Part shown: piece after piece, positions 13,500 through 26,459 of the stretch
Position numbering within the stretch: position 1 is the stretch's first letter
How the letters are laid out: each line of letters begins with the position of its first letter
Assembly: GCA_008933995.1 (NCBI GenBank)
Contig: WARS01000031.1
Location: 1,640,001-1,704,000 of the forward strand
Source of the DNA: Datnioides undecimradiatus
Taxonomy: Eukaryota > Chordata > Actinopteri > Lobotiformes > Datnioididae
Length of the DNA stretch: 64,000 nucleotides
Direction of reading: 5' to 3'
Made by a program: the position numbers and the translations under genes
The notes under the pieces: model-generated
What the model was told of the DNA's origin: nothing
Seen by the model: only the letters and a program-made list of their open reading frames with translations
Database searches by the model: none

Positions 13500-13975
13500 A
13501 TTCATTATTCTGACTACCTGTGGGAAGAAACTGTCTCTGAAACGGGCGGTGCGTGATTTAATGCTCCGGTAGCGTTTTCCAGATGGCAGGACTGAGAATA
13601 GTGTGTGGGCTGGATGACTGGTGTCCTTGATGATGCTTTGGGCTTTCCTTATGCAGCGGGTAATGAAGATATCATAGAGCTGTAGGAGGTCTGTGCCAGT
13701 AAATTTTTGATGCTAGCTTTACGATGTTTTGCTGCGGTTTCCAGTCTTGTACAGTCAAAACTGCCAAACCGTATACTGAGATGCAGCCTGTCACAATATG
13801 CTCTCTATGGCGCAGTGATAAGAGTTACGCAGAGCCTCGGTTCCCCTGGCAAACCTTTTTCCGACACCTCACGCACTGCAGTCTTTGTTGTGATTTCCTG
13901 AGGAAGCAGCTGGTTTCAGAAAAAAGTTTGTGTCGTTTACGGCTGTGACTTCAGAAATGTATAGAATATATCAGG
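13500..13975 (-). mobile_element. L2/CR1-like LINE, 3' end of ORF2, decayed, antisense
   Basis: On the minus strand the sequence from about 13700 down to 13500 translates to a stretch containing ITRCIRKAQSIIKD, then SHPAHTLFSVLPSGKRYRS, then RTARFRDSFFPQ. This is the well-known C-terminal tail of fish non-LTR retrotransposon ORF2 proteins of the jockey superfamily (L2/Rex-like; exact clade not resolved). The LPSGKRYRS block lies at about 13563-13590. Further upstream in the element (13700-13860) pieces such as TIES and TGCISVYG remain, but in different frames with stops, so it has frameshifts and is inactive. The 5' boundary is unclear. It lies antisense to the host gene. Confidence 0.8.
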
Positions 13976-14149
13976 TGGCAAAGGCGGGTTATTGGGTTGG
14001 GGAACGACAGGTACCGAAGACAGAGAAGACTACAGGGCAAGTCAACAAAAATTGTGTCCAATACAATTAGATAAATGAGTGAAAAGGAACAACGAGAACA
14101 AAAACTGAAATGAGATAATGTCGTCAGGATGTTAGGCAGGGTTGCTATG

Positions 14150-14430
14150 TTCATTGTCTTCATTAGGCATGTTAGCATGCTAGCATCTGCCCATTAGCAT
14201 TGGCTACAAAGTTTTGCTGGTTTTTGGTCATAAAGTAACAAAGTGAAAGTTTGGCCTGATAATGATTCTTTAGCAACAGTCCAGAGTTCACCATAATCAT
14301 CAGGATTCATCCTCAGGACAACGTGGATGTTTGTACCAAATTTAATTACAGTTACATTTCAGTTTGGACCAAAACTGTGAACTGACCCACATTGTTATCT
14401 CCAGAGCTATGCCACCAGCATGGCTAAAAC
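14150..14430 (+). repeat. Percomorph dispersed repeat, family A, copy 1
   Basis: The signature words occur in order: 'catgttagcatgctagca', 'ttggtcataaa', 'tcatcaggattcatcctc', 'tgtttgtaccaaattt' and 'agctatgccaccagcatgg'. The same order recurs in the copies near 24735, 31875 and 53100. The family is abundant in spiny-rayed fish genomes. I do not know its formal class. It is non-coding and diverged. Confidence 0.75.
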
Positions 14431-15794
14431 TACATTAATCTAAATTGTATTGGTGAAAACATTAAACAACAAATACCTGTATTATTGTCTTTATAAAGGG
14501 TTGAAAAAAGAGAAACTGCTGCTTTGTTGTGTTGCAGAGTTTCATTGTGACACAGTGAAACTACATTAAGCTGTGAACTGAATTCCTCTGTGTTTGTGTG
14601 CGCATATCTTTTTTTATTGTCCTTCCTACAGATTGGGTCTTGAGCCTGGGCGGCATGGTCATTTTATCCCACCATAAAAATTATATTGTGTTACTTGGCT
14701 AATATTATTTGTGGTTCAGCCACCTCCTAATTTCCAGTACTCGATAACACCAGTTGGTTCAGCTCTCGCCTCCTGTAGCCGTTGCTTGTTATTTATCCTC
14801 ATTATTATTAACAGCAAACAGCAGAGACTCAGCAGTTTTCTCCCGTGTGTGTTTCCTGCCATTGATCAAACAGTAACTCAAGAGGACAGCTGATGAAATT
14901 CTTTCTGACTGCATAGTGGTTGCCATGGCTACCATCTTGATATTTGCCCATGCATTTACTTAACACTTAACGGCTGACCAGAAAGTTGAGAGTTGAATCA
15001 ACACCGGGATAATTCACATGAGCCTTTGTAACTTACTTGATTATGAGAGCCACTGCCTCTACCTGTACTTCACAAGACACGATTGTATAACAAATACAGA
15101 ATCCTGCAGAGGAGCAAACTCAGATTCTGCCCACTACATCAGAATTTATAATATATTTATCTTTTCATTCACAAAAATATTTCTTGACAATAACATTGTC
15201 TCAAGCATTACTTCTGCCATCCATGCTACTGTTAGCTAGCTCAAATTAAAACTCAGTTGAGCACAAATGAGGATTATCGCGCTGAGTAGCATCTGGAGTC
15301 AAAGTCTAATGTAGAGGAGCTCTGTTCACACAGGCAGGAATGAATGGCGAATGGTGTTGAATTTCTGCTTTTTGGTGTGAAAGGTCTGTGTTGTAACTGT
15401 TCTTCCAATCAACATGTTGCATGAAAGAAATTTTAGGTGGCCCATGGAGTGGCCAACCAAGTGTGTGCCAGTGTAAGAGAGAGGCACGGCCAACGGGAAA
15501 CAACATATAAAGGATTTAATGAATTTAACAGATGAGCTATTGAAGGAAAGGGGAATTTAATTTCTACAGCAAGTTTGTATTCCAGTCCAGTTGTCTTTGA
15601 CTGATTACTTCCCATTAGATGTGCTTTAATCAAACAGATGGACAAAGTGTTTGGCTTAGCATTAACCACTTCAATCCCACTCTCCCAGTGGAGCACTCAG
15701 AACAAATTCTCCTGACCTGCTACACTATATATACTAACTTTAGTGGAAAATCCCAAACAATAGCAGATATATTTGTCTGAATTGTTTGTACATG

Positions 15795-15806
15795 TATATA
15801 TATATA
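15795..15806. repeat. Short (TA)n run
   Basis: A TATATATATATA tract inside an AT-rich stretch, intronic. Confidence 0.7.
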
Positions 15807-18800
15807 TGCTATATCATGTCTATGATTATGTTATGTTAAGACTACATATGTATTAAATGTTGCACTAGACATCAACATTTTATACATTTGATGTTAAGAT
15901 GCATAAAAACATGGAGTCTGGGTTTGAATATATCTAAATATAAGAGAAACAATAAACAGCAGATGCCGCAAATGGAAACTAAAGTATATCTACTAAAAAC
16001 TAAATGTGTGTTTGACATAAAGGCTTGCCTCTCATAATATGCTGTGTCAAATGTCAGGTTAATATCCACAGCTATTTGACAATAATGAGTATGGTTAGTA
16101 TGACTGAAAGGACAGTTCATAAAATAATCCTAATGTTCTTTCTTTCTGCCTGCTTGTTTCAAATGTCCATGAAATCATAACATTTGGTTGACCATGAGCT
16201 CCTGTACCGTGGAGCTTTAACTGAAAGGATTTGCAGGAAATGTGCTGTTCATCATTATCTCCCACTGTGTTGGCTCTTAATTGGCGCAGCAATTTTAAAA
16301 GAAAAGAAAATGACCAGTTAGCAGGGATTAGGGAGCTACGTTCAGAAAATTCATTCAAAGTGTGCAGCAGTGCAGTTTATGAACATGCGGGCGGTTTTGT
16401 TTGTGAAAGGAGTGATTGGTATTATTTGGTTGTCACTAACTCTACACACACTGCAATAACAGCCAGAGGCCTGCCCAAGGGTGCCTACTCAGAGTAGTTT
16501 TTAATCTGGAGGTGCATTGAACGAATCAGAGCACCTGTCTCACAGCCAGTGTTAGACAAACCCCATGTCATTCACAGAAGTGTGGCTAATAACACGGGCT
16601 ATCTCAGCGTGCTTCATTGTGTGTCAGAAAGAGCAGTAGAGCTGCTCAATACAATCAAAGGCAGCGCAGTTATTCCCCTGCCCCTCAAGAATAAAAGTAC
16701 TGACAGGCCTGCTGAGTGACAGACTTGGTCAAATATGATCAGTGTTTTTTTTAAGCTTTGGAACAAATGGGTTTGTTGTGAAATATCATTAGCTAATGAG
16801 ACTTGATGAATAAATTACAGCTTTCAGATGTGAGTGTCGCGTCATTTTCGTCAGTTGTGTCCACATGAGCCAAGAGCACAGGTTGCCTTATAAAACGGAT
16901 GTGTCACGGATGTGAATGCATTCAGTTATGATTAGCATTAGTTACATTATCACTGTATTATCTCTGGAAAATGAATAACGTTCATCCAACATTGTTCAAG
17001 CATAAGACTGGCGATATATATGGCCATATGGCCAACTGTCATTTCTAAAAAAGTTAAGCTTTTTCCTTAAAAAAACAAAAAGAAAAAAAGAAAGAGTTAG
17101 GCACTGTATTTCATGCATTTGTCACCTAAAAAAAAAGTAAAATTACTTGCTAGAGAGTATTTATGGCAGCAGCATGAGGCATTAACTCAAAATAACGTAT
17201 AGTGCCCAAGTTAATAAGGGAAAATATCACTCATTTGTTCATAATAGATTTAAGACAAGAATGTAGCTCTATGGCACAAAGAAATAAGCAAAATCGCACT
17301 TGCTAATGGCATGTGTTTCTTGTTAATTTTAGTGCTTTTATGGATTTTGTTGATGAATATATCATAAGCCTGATATTCTGTTCCTACATGAGAAACCAAT
17401 TTGTAGAAGCGAAGTGGAAAGAAAATATACATAGTACACAGTAGTCAAATCAATATAGTAAAAAAGTTTCAAGAAATTTTTAAATCAGTCTCACTGCGGT
17501 CAAGTGAACTCTCTGATGATTCTCCTCATGCACCAGAGTTTCTAGAGAATAAAGTTATGGCTTGACCTAAAGTCATGTTATCGAGCTTGCAGAATTATGT
17601 GTGAAAGAAGCACTTACATACATGCGCGTATATACACAGACCTATTTATACATACGTACAACCTTACATTTCACCTCCTTGCAAACTAGAAACGAGTGAA
17701 TCTTCAAACTCAGGTTTCATATTGTCTCACATGTGCAGGATAATTATTGCAAGATGCTGTTTCTTTTGTGAACAGGTTTCAGAGTCAACAGCCTTTGAAC
17801 TCTGAACATATTGAGCCCTCGAGCAGTGCTCTACCTTCTGGACTCTGAAGCACAAAGTTCAAATTCAGTCAAACTCCCAGACCAGGGTAATCTCATGCAC
17901 CGCAGAAACTCATTATTCCACCAAATTTATCAAAAGTTTGGCCAGATTTCTGACATAAAAGGAAATAAAATCATGCCAATTACACACATGGAAGGAGCGC
18001 TCACATTGCCCAAACTCTCAGTACTCTCCATCTTGTAACCTGTCACCATTGAGGAGCAGAGACGCCAGACAGGCTAATTATCAGCACAGATATGTCCCAG
18101 CTCAGCCATGGCAGCAACCCTGACACTTTTGCTCCCCTGCACTGAACCACAACAGCAACTAATTAGCATAGACACTACCTTTCTGATCAACACAAAGCAG
18201 TCTCTCTTGTTTCCAATGATGCACCATGAATTTAAATGAGCCAATTAGCGTATGCATTTCCCTTGGTATCGAGTTCACAAAGTCTTTGATTGAGATTCTG
18301 CTGCACAGCAATACAGCAGAAAGTTTAGCTGCCCCGCAGTGGCACTGTGACTGAGGACGGTCTACGTACCGTAACCCATACTATAGATTCATTTAACTGT
18401 AGTTTGCAGGTGGTGGCAGTCTGGACAGTTGTTGATTTTCATAGTCCATTTGATTAACATTAATTTAACACCACCAGGAATTTATATTTTAGTATCAGAA
18501 TGCAGCAAAAATATAAATGAAAAATGCTGCTCGCAGTTCAGTCATTCTGTATATTCACAGTTTTTAATTAGTTACACAGGAAGGAATCTGATCGGCAGCA
18601 TAATGAGCTGCTCTTTGCATTTTCTCCCTGACTTTCTCTTCATTTTCTGAAAGCATATTCTCTACTGTCCTTGCCACGATAAGACCTTGTTCACTGCTGT
18701 GAATAAAGAATGTGCACATGCTAAACATTTAATGTAGTATATTTACATGCATCATGCGACAGGAAATACAGAAACTTTAAATATGGCCACTTAAATTTCA

Positions 18801-18840
18801 GAGTTTAAAACTGTTTAATTTTTGCCTTTTTGCCAACCAG

Positions 18841-19003
18841 CTGTTGCAGGGGAAGTCCATTCCAAAATTGGGTTCACTGGACCAGATTGAAACAGGAAGT
18901 GGAGACGCAGAGGGACGTTATAGTGGCGACTGTGATGATGAGGATGGCTGTGGTGGCTCTGGTGGTGGCGAAAATAAGAGGATAGTCCTCAGAGTCTCCA
19001 AAT
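18841..19003 (+). CDS. gpc5: Glypican-5-like, coding exon with the heparan-sulfate attachment region
   Basis: This 163-nt exon lies between the acceptor ...gccaaccag (ends 18840) and the donor AAT|gtaagt (GT at 19004). It starts in phase 0, as the preceding exon requires, and ends after one base of a codon (phase 1). It encodes 54 residues. LLQGKSIPKLG links directly to the core. A Ser-Gly-containing acidic segment (ETGSGDAEG) follows. Then comes YSGDCDDEDGCGGSGGG, and a basic/hydrophobic end, NKRIVLRVSK. The SGDCDDEDGCGGSG block is nearly identical to that of mammalian GPC5. In glypicans the Ser-Gly dipeptides next to acidic residues are the xylosylation sites on which heparan sulfate (and in GPC5 also chondroitin sulfate) chains are built. 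Several SG sites are visible (TGSG, YSGD, GGSG). The two Cys in DCDDEDGC are a conserved family feature. The function statement rests on family knowledge. The exon call rests on the sequence and on phase. Confidence 0.95.
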
Positions 19004-21701
19004 GTAAGTCTCATCTTTTTGTTATTTGAACAATTAACCACGTGAGGACATTGTTACCTAGCATTCATTTCAGCACACCAATATGTCTTGACTAGAGCAA
19101 AGTGGTCATCGAAACCTCAGGGTGACTGGCTTGTGACACATAGTCCTCACCTGTTGATGGACGGTGTTATTCTTCATCCACGTCATGTGGTTGTGTATAG
19201 TCCAAATTTTCAATACCTATACTTAAGTAGATTACCTACTGTCTGCTTACAAAAAAAAGTGTTCGTCAGTTTAGTCTTATAAAGTAAAAACAGTTCACAA
19301 AGACACAAATTGGGCAAACACATAAACACACTCATACTGCATACTGATATAGAAAGCCAATCTGTTGTCTTGGCTTTTATTTTGATATATATATGTACTT
19401 GACTTGTCATGTCCTTCAAAATAATTTTTCTGTACATGCATCAAGGTTTATTGTCCTGAGTTTATGATCCCTGACAATTAAATGTAATAAACTTAACTAA
19501 GGGCCCTGTCTAAACCATTTGTAGCACATTGTCTAAGATGCATGGTACAAGTGTAGGGCCAATCAAACTCCACTTTTACTAGTTAAGCAGCACGTAACGA
19601 TTGCAAGGTGAGCCACCATAATAAAAGCATCCCTAACAAGCTGAGTGTATGTGTAGTATCAACTTGCCCATGTAGGAACATTTTATGAATAACATGTTTA
19701 TACATAAAATACTGATATATAACCTTTGTATGCAACTAGACCATGTTTTTGTTGGTCAATGGCACCATCGCTTTTTGCCATTTCAAAACAGCAATGTGCC
19801 AACAGTGTGCCAGACTACACCTTATTTTAAGACTAACACACCCATCGGTGCACAGAGTGGTGCATCCTTGACTTTGGCAACCGAATGCGTCGGTAAGAAA
19901 CTAGCAATCAAAATTGAAGTGCACTTACAATAACAATAACTTGCAATAACAATAAATTCACCATAACCAAACATTGAGAAATTCATACTTTTGAATTTAC
20001 AGTGCATGTGTTAAACTCTGCCTTGTACCCACCTTAAAAGTTGCAGAATTTGAAAATCAAGTTAGCTAGTTTTTGATCAGTGAAGACTATATTTTAATAA
20101 GACCTGCTCCAGTCCCCATTTTATGACAGTCATAATAATAGTCATTAAAGATAATAGTTGCCATGGGGACATTATTGCAATCATGGCCTGTTACTTTAAA
20201 AATTATTGCTCCCCAGAGGATCAGTAACCCCTGATGAATCACAGCGGTGGAGCTCTCCCCTTCATTTTGTTCCCTTTCACACTCTCCTTTCAGCACATAG
20301 GTTCCTCCTCTCCTCTCTCCTCTACTCTCCATCAAACATGCTAACAACCTGATTAATCACCTCTCTCATTTTGCCTACGGCGACAGCCAGGAAGGGGGGG
20401 GTCATCCAAACAAGCCGTTCTATCTGTGTAAATGTTTCCTTTACTGCTTGTCAGTCTGTCTTGAGGCTTTAGCAGCTCCGGCACTGGGAAGCTGCTTAAC
20501 AATCGCTCATCTGAGGCTGTGGGGAGGCTCTGACATTTATCACCCATTACAGTAGAGCCGCCCTTTCCTTGTCATAGGCCAGATCAGCCTGTCTCCTATA
20601 TTTATGACCCACTGTCACTTGTGACCTCTGTCGAGTGTGTCCCCTGCTGCCTGACCCTCGCACAAATACTAAGGATACCCCACCTAAAGGAGATCTCTGG
20701 TCACTTCCCGGGGATTTTGCATTAATTTCTACAACATGCTTTGTTTTTTGTGGCTGCTTGTTATGGCTATTTTTCTTTGGGCATTATTGTTGTAGTAGAA
20801 TTAAATGAATTAGTAGAATCTGCAAGCCAAGTATACAGCAGCACTGAAAACCGTATGTTTTATTGCTCTCTCTTACACAATATGGAGCAGCTTGAATGTA
20901 CAGCAGATACTTATAGCGAGTAGTAACACATTATATTTTATGAACAGAAACAAAAACATGCCCTTAAAACAGACCGTAGGAAAGTACTGCCTCTGGATTT
21001 GAGTGTTAATTGGACCTTCTCTTGAAAAAGCAAATAAAATCAGTCCATGTTTTTCTTGAATGTATTTTCTGTGTGTAACTGCAGGCACATTTAAATAGAA
21101 AGTATAATATAGGAGGTTTAATCCACCTCTTCAACCTGTAGGAGTGAATAAAGGTCGCAGATAAACAAGCAACCCACTGTCCTCTGAATCATTCTCCATC
21201 ATCATTTTTTTGAAACCAACATAGACGTGTAACACTTTCAGACACTTGCTGATGCATGACACAGGTTAATAAATACACGTTAAACCACCATTTCACTGAA
21301 GCGATTAGACTCTTAGTCATTGGTCTTTCACATAAGACCATGTCTGCTAATGTAGTTAGTTAGATTTTCTTTCAAGTCCTTTTATAAATCTGTGTGCCTG
21401 ACTTGTCATATTTCACTGTAACTAAGTGTCGGTATAGAAAAAAACAGGTGTTTGTGTGGGCGAATGATTTCTGTCTGAAACCTACAAAACAATTCTACAC
21501 TAATTTTCAAACGTCTATGATGGATAAAAGTTAAATCTTTGACTGTGACAGTTCATAAAACGATACCACATAACGCATGTTTTATGACGTGGTTGAACAG
21601 CATACATTTCAAACTACTTCTGTTCAAACATCATCTGACCCACACACTCAGCCTACAGGTGTGTGCAGGGCCGGGAGATGGGGCTTTTGAAATGCTATAT
21701 G

Positions 21702-21719
21702 ATATATATATATATATAT
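21702..21719. repeat. (AT)n run
   Basis: About nine AT units followed by GGATCG. Intronic. Confidence 0.85.
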
Positions 21720-22990
21720 GGATCGCATTCATCTGCAGCAGGCCATTCATGTACTTGTGATCCTGTTTTCTCCGGAGACACAAAAGCATGCTCAAAACAT
21801 ATGTTTCCTTTCAAGAAACAAACCCCCTTGGCACCTTTAGATATTGTGACAATTATGAGTGAACCAAAAGAGGAGGTCGGGTGCGATTACTATAGAGACA
21901 CAAAGTGCTCACAGGGAGGAGGTCTAGGGTTGATGGGATGAGTGGAGCAACAGAACATCAGACTTTAACATGAGACACTGCTCTTGATTCATTTCCTGTT
22001 TCCAACTGACAGTCTTTCCATGACTGTGACCATGTGATTTTTTTTTAACCATAATAAAGTTGTTTTTGTGCCTTAACCTGACCAAACCTTAACAGTCGTG
22101 TTTTCTCATCATAAAACTGATTTATTTTTTAGCTGTGATTGGTTTCAGTTTTGGAAGACACAGATAAACGGTTTTGTCCAGCTGATAGGGGCATCAAATC
22201 AGAAAAAAGCCCAAGTGGTTCCAGACAGCATAGATAAACAATACGTTTTGTCGTCATTTGTTGGACTGGTTGCATGCGTCAATGTCTCTCCACTCTGTCC
22301 TCTGACAAGGACATATTTGACAAGACCCTCCCTCTTGGGAATGGCAACCAATCAAAAATGACAACCAATGACCATAACGCAGATGGCAGGATGGATTTAC
22401 TATAAAATAGATAAAATAAGCTCTATGTTTGGGTCACTTTCTACAGTAAATAATCAAATCAAATCAATTTTTACAAAATTTCATACTGAAGTATCGCTGT
22501 ACTCGAATGCATGGGCACTGATCAGAGTTACATACCAGTACTTGTAATTCCTTAACAAAAGAGGCAGCCCCAACCGACTCTTTTTTTAAATTGAACCATT
22601 AGCTGTAATCGCTAGACATTACCTGGTGACGTCATATACTAAATAGCATAAAATTGATTTGCTATAGCACACAGCTCAGAGAGAATGGGTGAGGGTTGGC
22701 TTTGTCTGGGTGCACTGGAATCATCATACTCATTTAGATCAGACAAGGAGGTAATGCAAGTATGCATCAGCTTTACTGAGCTGTCAACAAAATAGCAGTC
22801 AACACATTAACTATGGTCTCCATGGCTGCAATGTGTAATTAATTTAGTTTTATGTACTGAAATACAGCTGAGAGCTCTTCAAAGTTACAGCATCTCACTG
22901 TAGCAACAGAGCTGATAAATTGGCTACCATGAGGCTAAATCACTGTGGTGGTGATACACTATTAATGAACATTGTTAGTTTTTATTTCAG

Positions 22991-23087
22991 TCTGTGCGCA
23001 GAACTTCAACAACTGTAAGCCGAAGAGACAGAAATACAATATTGAGCACAACTACAGAACCAGAAGCAAATACAACCACAGAAACAG
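22991..23087 (+). other. Candidate cassette exon (97 nt), unproven
   Basis: The segment follows a strong acceptor (tttttatttcag, AG at 22989-22990) and precedes a donor-like CAG|gtaaaa (GT at 23088). It is open in two frames. Joined to the exon ending at 19003 (phase 1), it reads through with no stop but shifts the terminal exon out of frame, giving a stop at 62274-62276 and loss of the GPI signal. In its other open frame it is Ser/Thr-rich (TILSTTTEPEANTTTET), the composition of a glypican linker, and would enter the terminal exon correctly. That frame needs an upstream phase-0 donor that I do not see. It may be an alternative exon or only a chance acceptor/donor pair. Confidence 0.25.
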
Positions 23088-23940
23088 GTAAAAAATCCAT
23101 GAAGGTGAGATAAAAACCAAAAATACTTTATAACATCTCACCACTTTATAACATCTTTATGCTGCCGTAACTAGAACTTTTCACATGTGAATGAAATCAC
23201 AGGAAAAGTAAGAGGAAAGTGTTTTAAAGTCAGAAAAATACCTGATATGGTGGTTTGAGTCCTCTTTTATGCCGTAAAGTCTGCAGTTTTAAATATTTGA
23301 CTGTGATACACTTTTTAGATTTGCTGCTATGTTGTGCCAATCTATCAAAGCAAACTGAGTATAGCGTTATTGCCATCACAGTGCCAAATACTTAAACACC
23401 ATGTATGATTTAATTTGATTTCTTTCTCTGCAATTATCCATAATCCCTTCCCTTTCTGTCTTTGATGTTTATCAGCGGAACATGCTGATGAGAGATCGGG
23501 ATGATAAGGAAATAAAATGGGAGAAGCTCAATACTGACAATACGAGCCTGATTTAAAGGATTATCCTCATTAAGCAGAATTACTGTTGTGTGAGAATGCT
23601 GTGAGTGTGACAAGAAGCAACAATGTGCACAGTTCATCCTTCACAAATATTGCAAGGATTTTTGACTGTTTAGCAATTGCAGCAGGGGTAGCATTAATTG
23701 TACTGCACAGTCCAGATGTCCGAACACCTTACTGAGTCGCTGGCTTTGAGGCTCATCTGTTTTCATGGGAGAATTATTTAAAGCACACAGTCAAAAAAGA
23801 ATAAAAGATTGATTCACCTCAGCCTGCTCAGCACGGTGGTGTGTTGACTGTGCAAAGCTCATCAGGTGACACTGAACACTGCAATCCAAGCCATACCAGA
23901 TACACCAGGGAGCACATGCATTCACCATCTTTTGGCATTG

Positions 23941-23959
23941 TTTTTTTTTTTTTTTTTTT
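23941..23959. repeat. Poly-T tract (19 nt)
   Basis: A run of 19 T before ACAGAGCTGCC. It looks like a poly-pyrimidine tract followed by CAG, but no open frame resembling a glypican exon follows, so I read it as a homopolymer only. Confidence 0.9.
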
Positions 23960-24734
23960 ACAGAGCTGCCAATCAGTTGATTAATAACACACATCCGACT
24001 TTTCTTTCCTAGTTAAATGACCTGATCATTTAACACTGAACCAGCACCTCAATGTCAAGCTATTGTAAGATCGCAGTGTTGTGTATTGCAGCCTGTTACA
24101 GATCATAATTACTAATTATAATTGACATAATTTGTAGACTCATTAGAAAAAGGTGTAATGGATCCCATGTCTGTGGCTCAGTATCGATAAGGTTGAGTGT
24201 GCTTTGTGCAAATTTTAAATGGTTGAACTCATTTTAATGTTCTTATTGCATCGATTCAGATCTCTGTGTTTTAAGATGCTTTAAAACAAGAATTTTTTAC
24301 CTTTGATATCATGAACTCAGTAAACAAGGTGAAGCCAAAGGGCCTCAAGTAGTTTGGATGAGAAAATTCTCTAGTGCAGCCCTATTTTATGATTGAGCCT
24401 GATGAGATAATTACACACCTGGATTAATCACATAAAAACCCTGACTAGCTCAGCTTTGAATATAATAAATCCAGTTTTACCATTTTAGCCACGGTGGCTT
24501 TTCAATCTTGACACAATTGTGAGATGATAATGACTAGACTTCAGCCACAGTGCTCCTTTTGCCTAAATGCTAGGATGCTCGCAGTGTCTGTGCTCCCATG
24601 TAGATTTTAATTAGGTGTTATGTTATGTTTGTTGCTATGTATCACTAAACACAATGTATAGTAAAGGCTGATTCAAATGCCCCTTGTTTATTCTTGTTGC
24701 ATTCTAGTTGGCATTACATGAATCAGATGAAGAC

Positions 24735-25019
24735 ATTTCTCTGAAAACCACAAATGTCAACCTCATGGTGGTGCTAGATGAAAATTAAAAGAATTCATTA
24801 TTAGTTATTAGTATTCATCCTCTGGGAGCCATTAAGATCTAAAAATAAATATCAAATGCACCAGTTAGTGCTGCTGATAAAAATAAATGCAGTCATCCTC
24901 TGGGCACCATGAATGTCTATACAAAGTTTCATTCAGTCTGATATTTCAGTCCAGACTAAAGTGGTGGACAAACAGACTGACGTGTCCTTAGAGCTATGTC
25001 ACTAGTATGGCTTGAAAAC
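24735..25019 (+). repeat. Percomorph dispersed repeat, family A, copy 2
   Basis: Signature words: 'accacaaatgtcaacctcat', 'ggtggtgctagatg', 'attcatcctctgggagcc', 'aatgtctatacaaagtttca', 'agtccagactaaagtggtgg' and a final 'gctatgtcactagtatggct'. This copy covers mainly the 3' half of the family, and the orientation is the same as copy 1. Confidence 0.8.
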
Positions 25020-26459
25020 AACAACAACAGCAAAAACAAAAACATTTCCTGGCTGCAGGCCGAACACAACATTTACATACCAGAAAGAGAAAAGCAGAAT
25101 TTATTCTCGACTTGCCTTTTTCCAATACTAAACCTGTGACCTGTCAAAAAAGCCTGCAGTGAAGAACAACTACAGGGTTTTTTTTTTCATGCTCTAATCC
25201 CAACAGGCAGCTCTATGCCTCTTATCTGGCCCGGTGTGGTTCAGCTGCAGACACTGTGACTGCTTGCAGCATGAGCGTTGTTCTGCAAAAAGACATCTGT
25301 CAGACACTGTGGCAGCAGGAGAGACACCAATCGATTCCTAGCAAGTAAGCACAATGAGGGGAAGGGGAGAGGCTCCTTTCCATGACTCTTATTAATTAGT
25401 AGTGTCTCAGCAGGAGAGTATTTGATGTTGTTTGAGCCTCTACCTTTCTGGCTGCTGGTAAATGACTGTAGCTGTTGCATGCAGAACTCCACTGTCTAAT
25501 GTCAAGTGATAATTGGCAGGGCAGCACTCAACAGTGGGATTTGCACACAAACCAATTTTCTGTCATAATGTACGGTGTTGTATATGTTCCAGCTCTAAAT
25601 GAGACATCTGAGAGATGGGGAATTACATTGAGGCCACTTTGTTGGACATATATAGTAATAGGCCTATCACTGGGAGCCATTTTGAGTTTTCCTAACAGGC
25701 CCTGTAATACTTCGCTGTGCCTATTAGAAAGATCTTTATCCTCATTACAGTGTGAGATCAAATTAGGTCACCTGCTGTGACTCCTGCCCTCCTCTGTGCC
25801 TGTAATAATGGGATCAAAATCATTTAGAGCAGTGTGTCTCATAAGGTTTTGACCAGTGAGCCTTACTGGGTTGACTCCTAGGCTGTGTGTTTATCACTTG
25901 ATTAAATTAACCCAGCAATATAATTAATAACAAAGTAATTCATCCAAGACTTTTATGTCTCAGGGAGACACCTTTTTCAAATACTGCATTGTCATGGTCC
26001 AATGCTGTACATCAGTTGCTAGGTAAGAGCTGAGTATTTACCAGTGGTATATATGAATGTGCGTGCATTCATGTATGAAGAGTAAAGTAAGCCCTTTAAC
26101 TATATATAGGTAAATTGTTTTTGTTAAAATATACACAAGAATGCAAGCAAAATAAATTCTGAATATACAGTATATTCCACTAACACAATTTTTTTCACCT
26201 CACTTGGTTGTTGCAGTTGTTGTCTTCACCTGTTAAATATATATTCCTGTATTTTTTCTGTGAAAAATGATAAAAAACACAGAAATGTTGAATTTTAATT
26301 TCAATGTCCCATTGATATTTAGGAGCTACTGTAGACATTTGGGGATATTATGCAATTAAATTTGCAGCAGCTAATGTTGAAAAATGACTTTAATTTAGAT
26401 TTTAGGACCAGAAATGTAGACCTGTGTAAATACATGTTTGGGTGAAAAATCAAGCAACT

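Larger units (their letters stand above)
4584..18840 (+). other. Intron (14.3 kb) of the gpc5-like gene
   Basis: Bounded by the GTGAGC donor at 4584 and the acceptor tttttgccaaccag ending at 18840. It joins phase 0 to phase 0. It is AT-rich with many stops in all frames, and I see no second gene on either strand. Contents I can name: a dispersed-repeat end near 9295-9377, a CTG tract at 12439-12515, an antisense L2-like LINE remnant near 13500-13975, a dispersed repeat near 14150-14430 and a short TA run near 15795. Large parts, for example 4600-9200 and 14500-18000, show nothing I can classify. Confidence 0.85.

Noticed and set aside
23941-24000. Poly-T followed by ACAG, considered as a splice acceptor
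   Set aside because: The sequence after it has no open frame resembling a glypican tail and no suitable donor.
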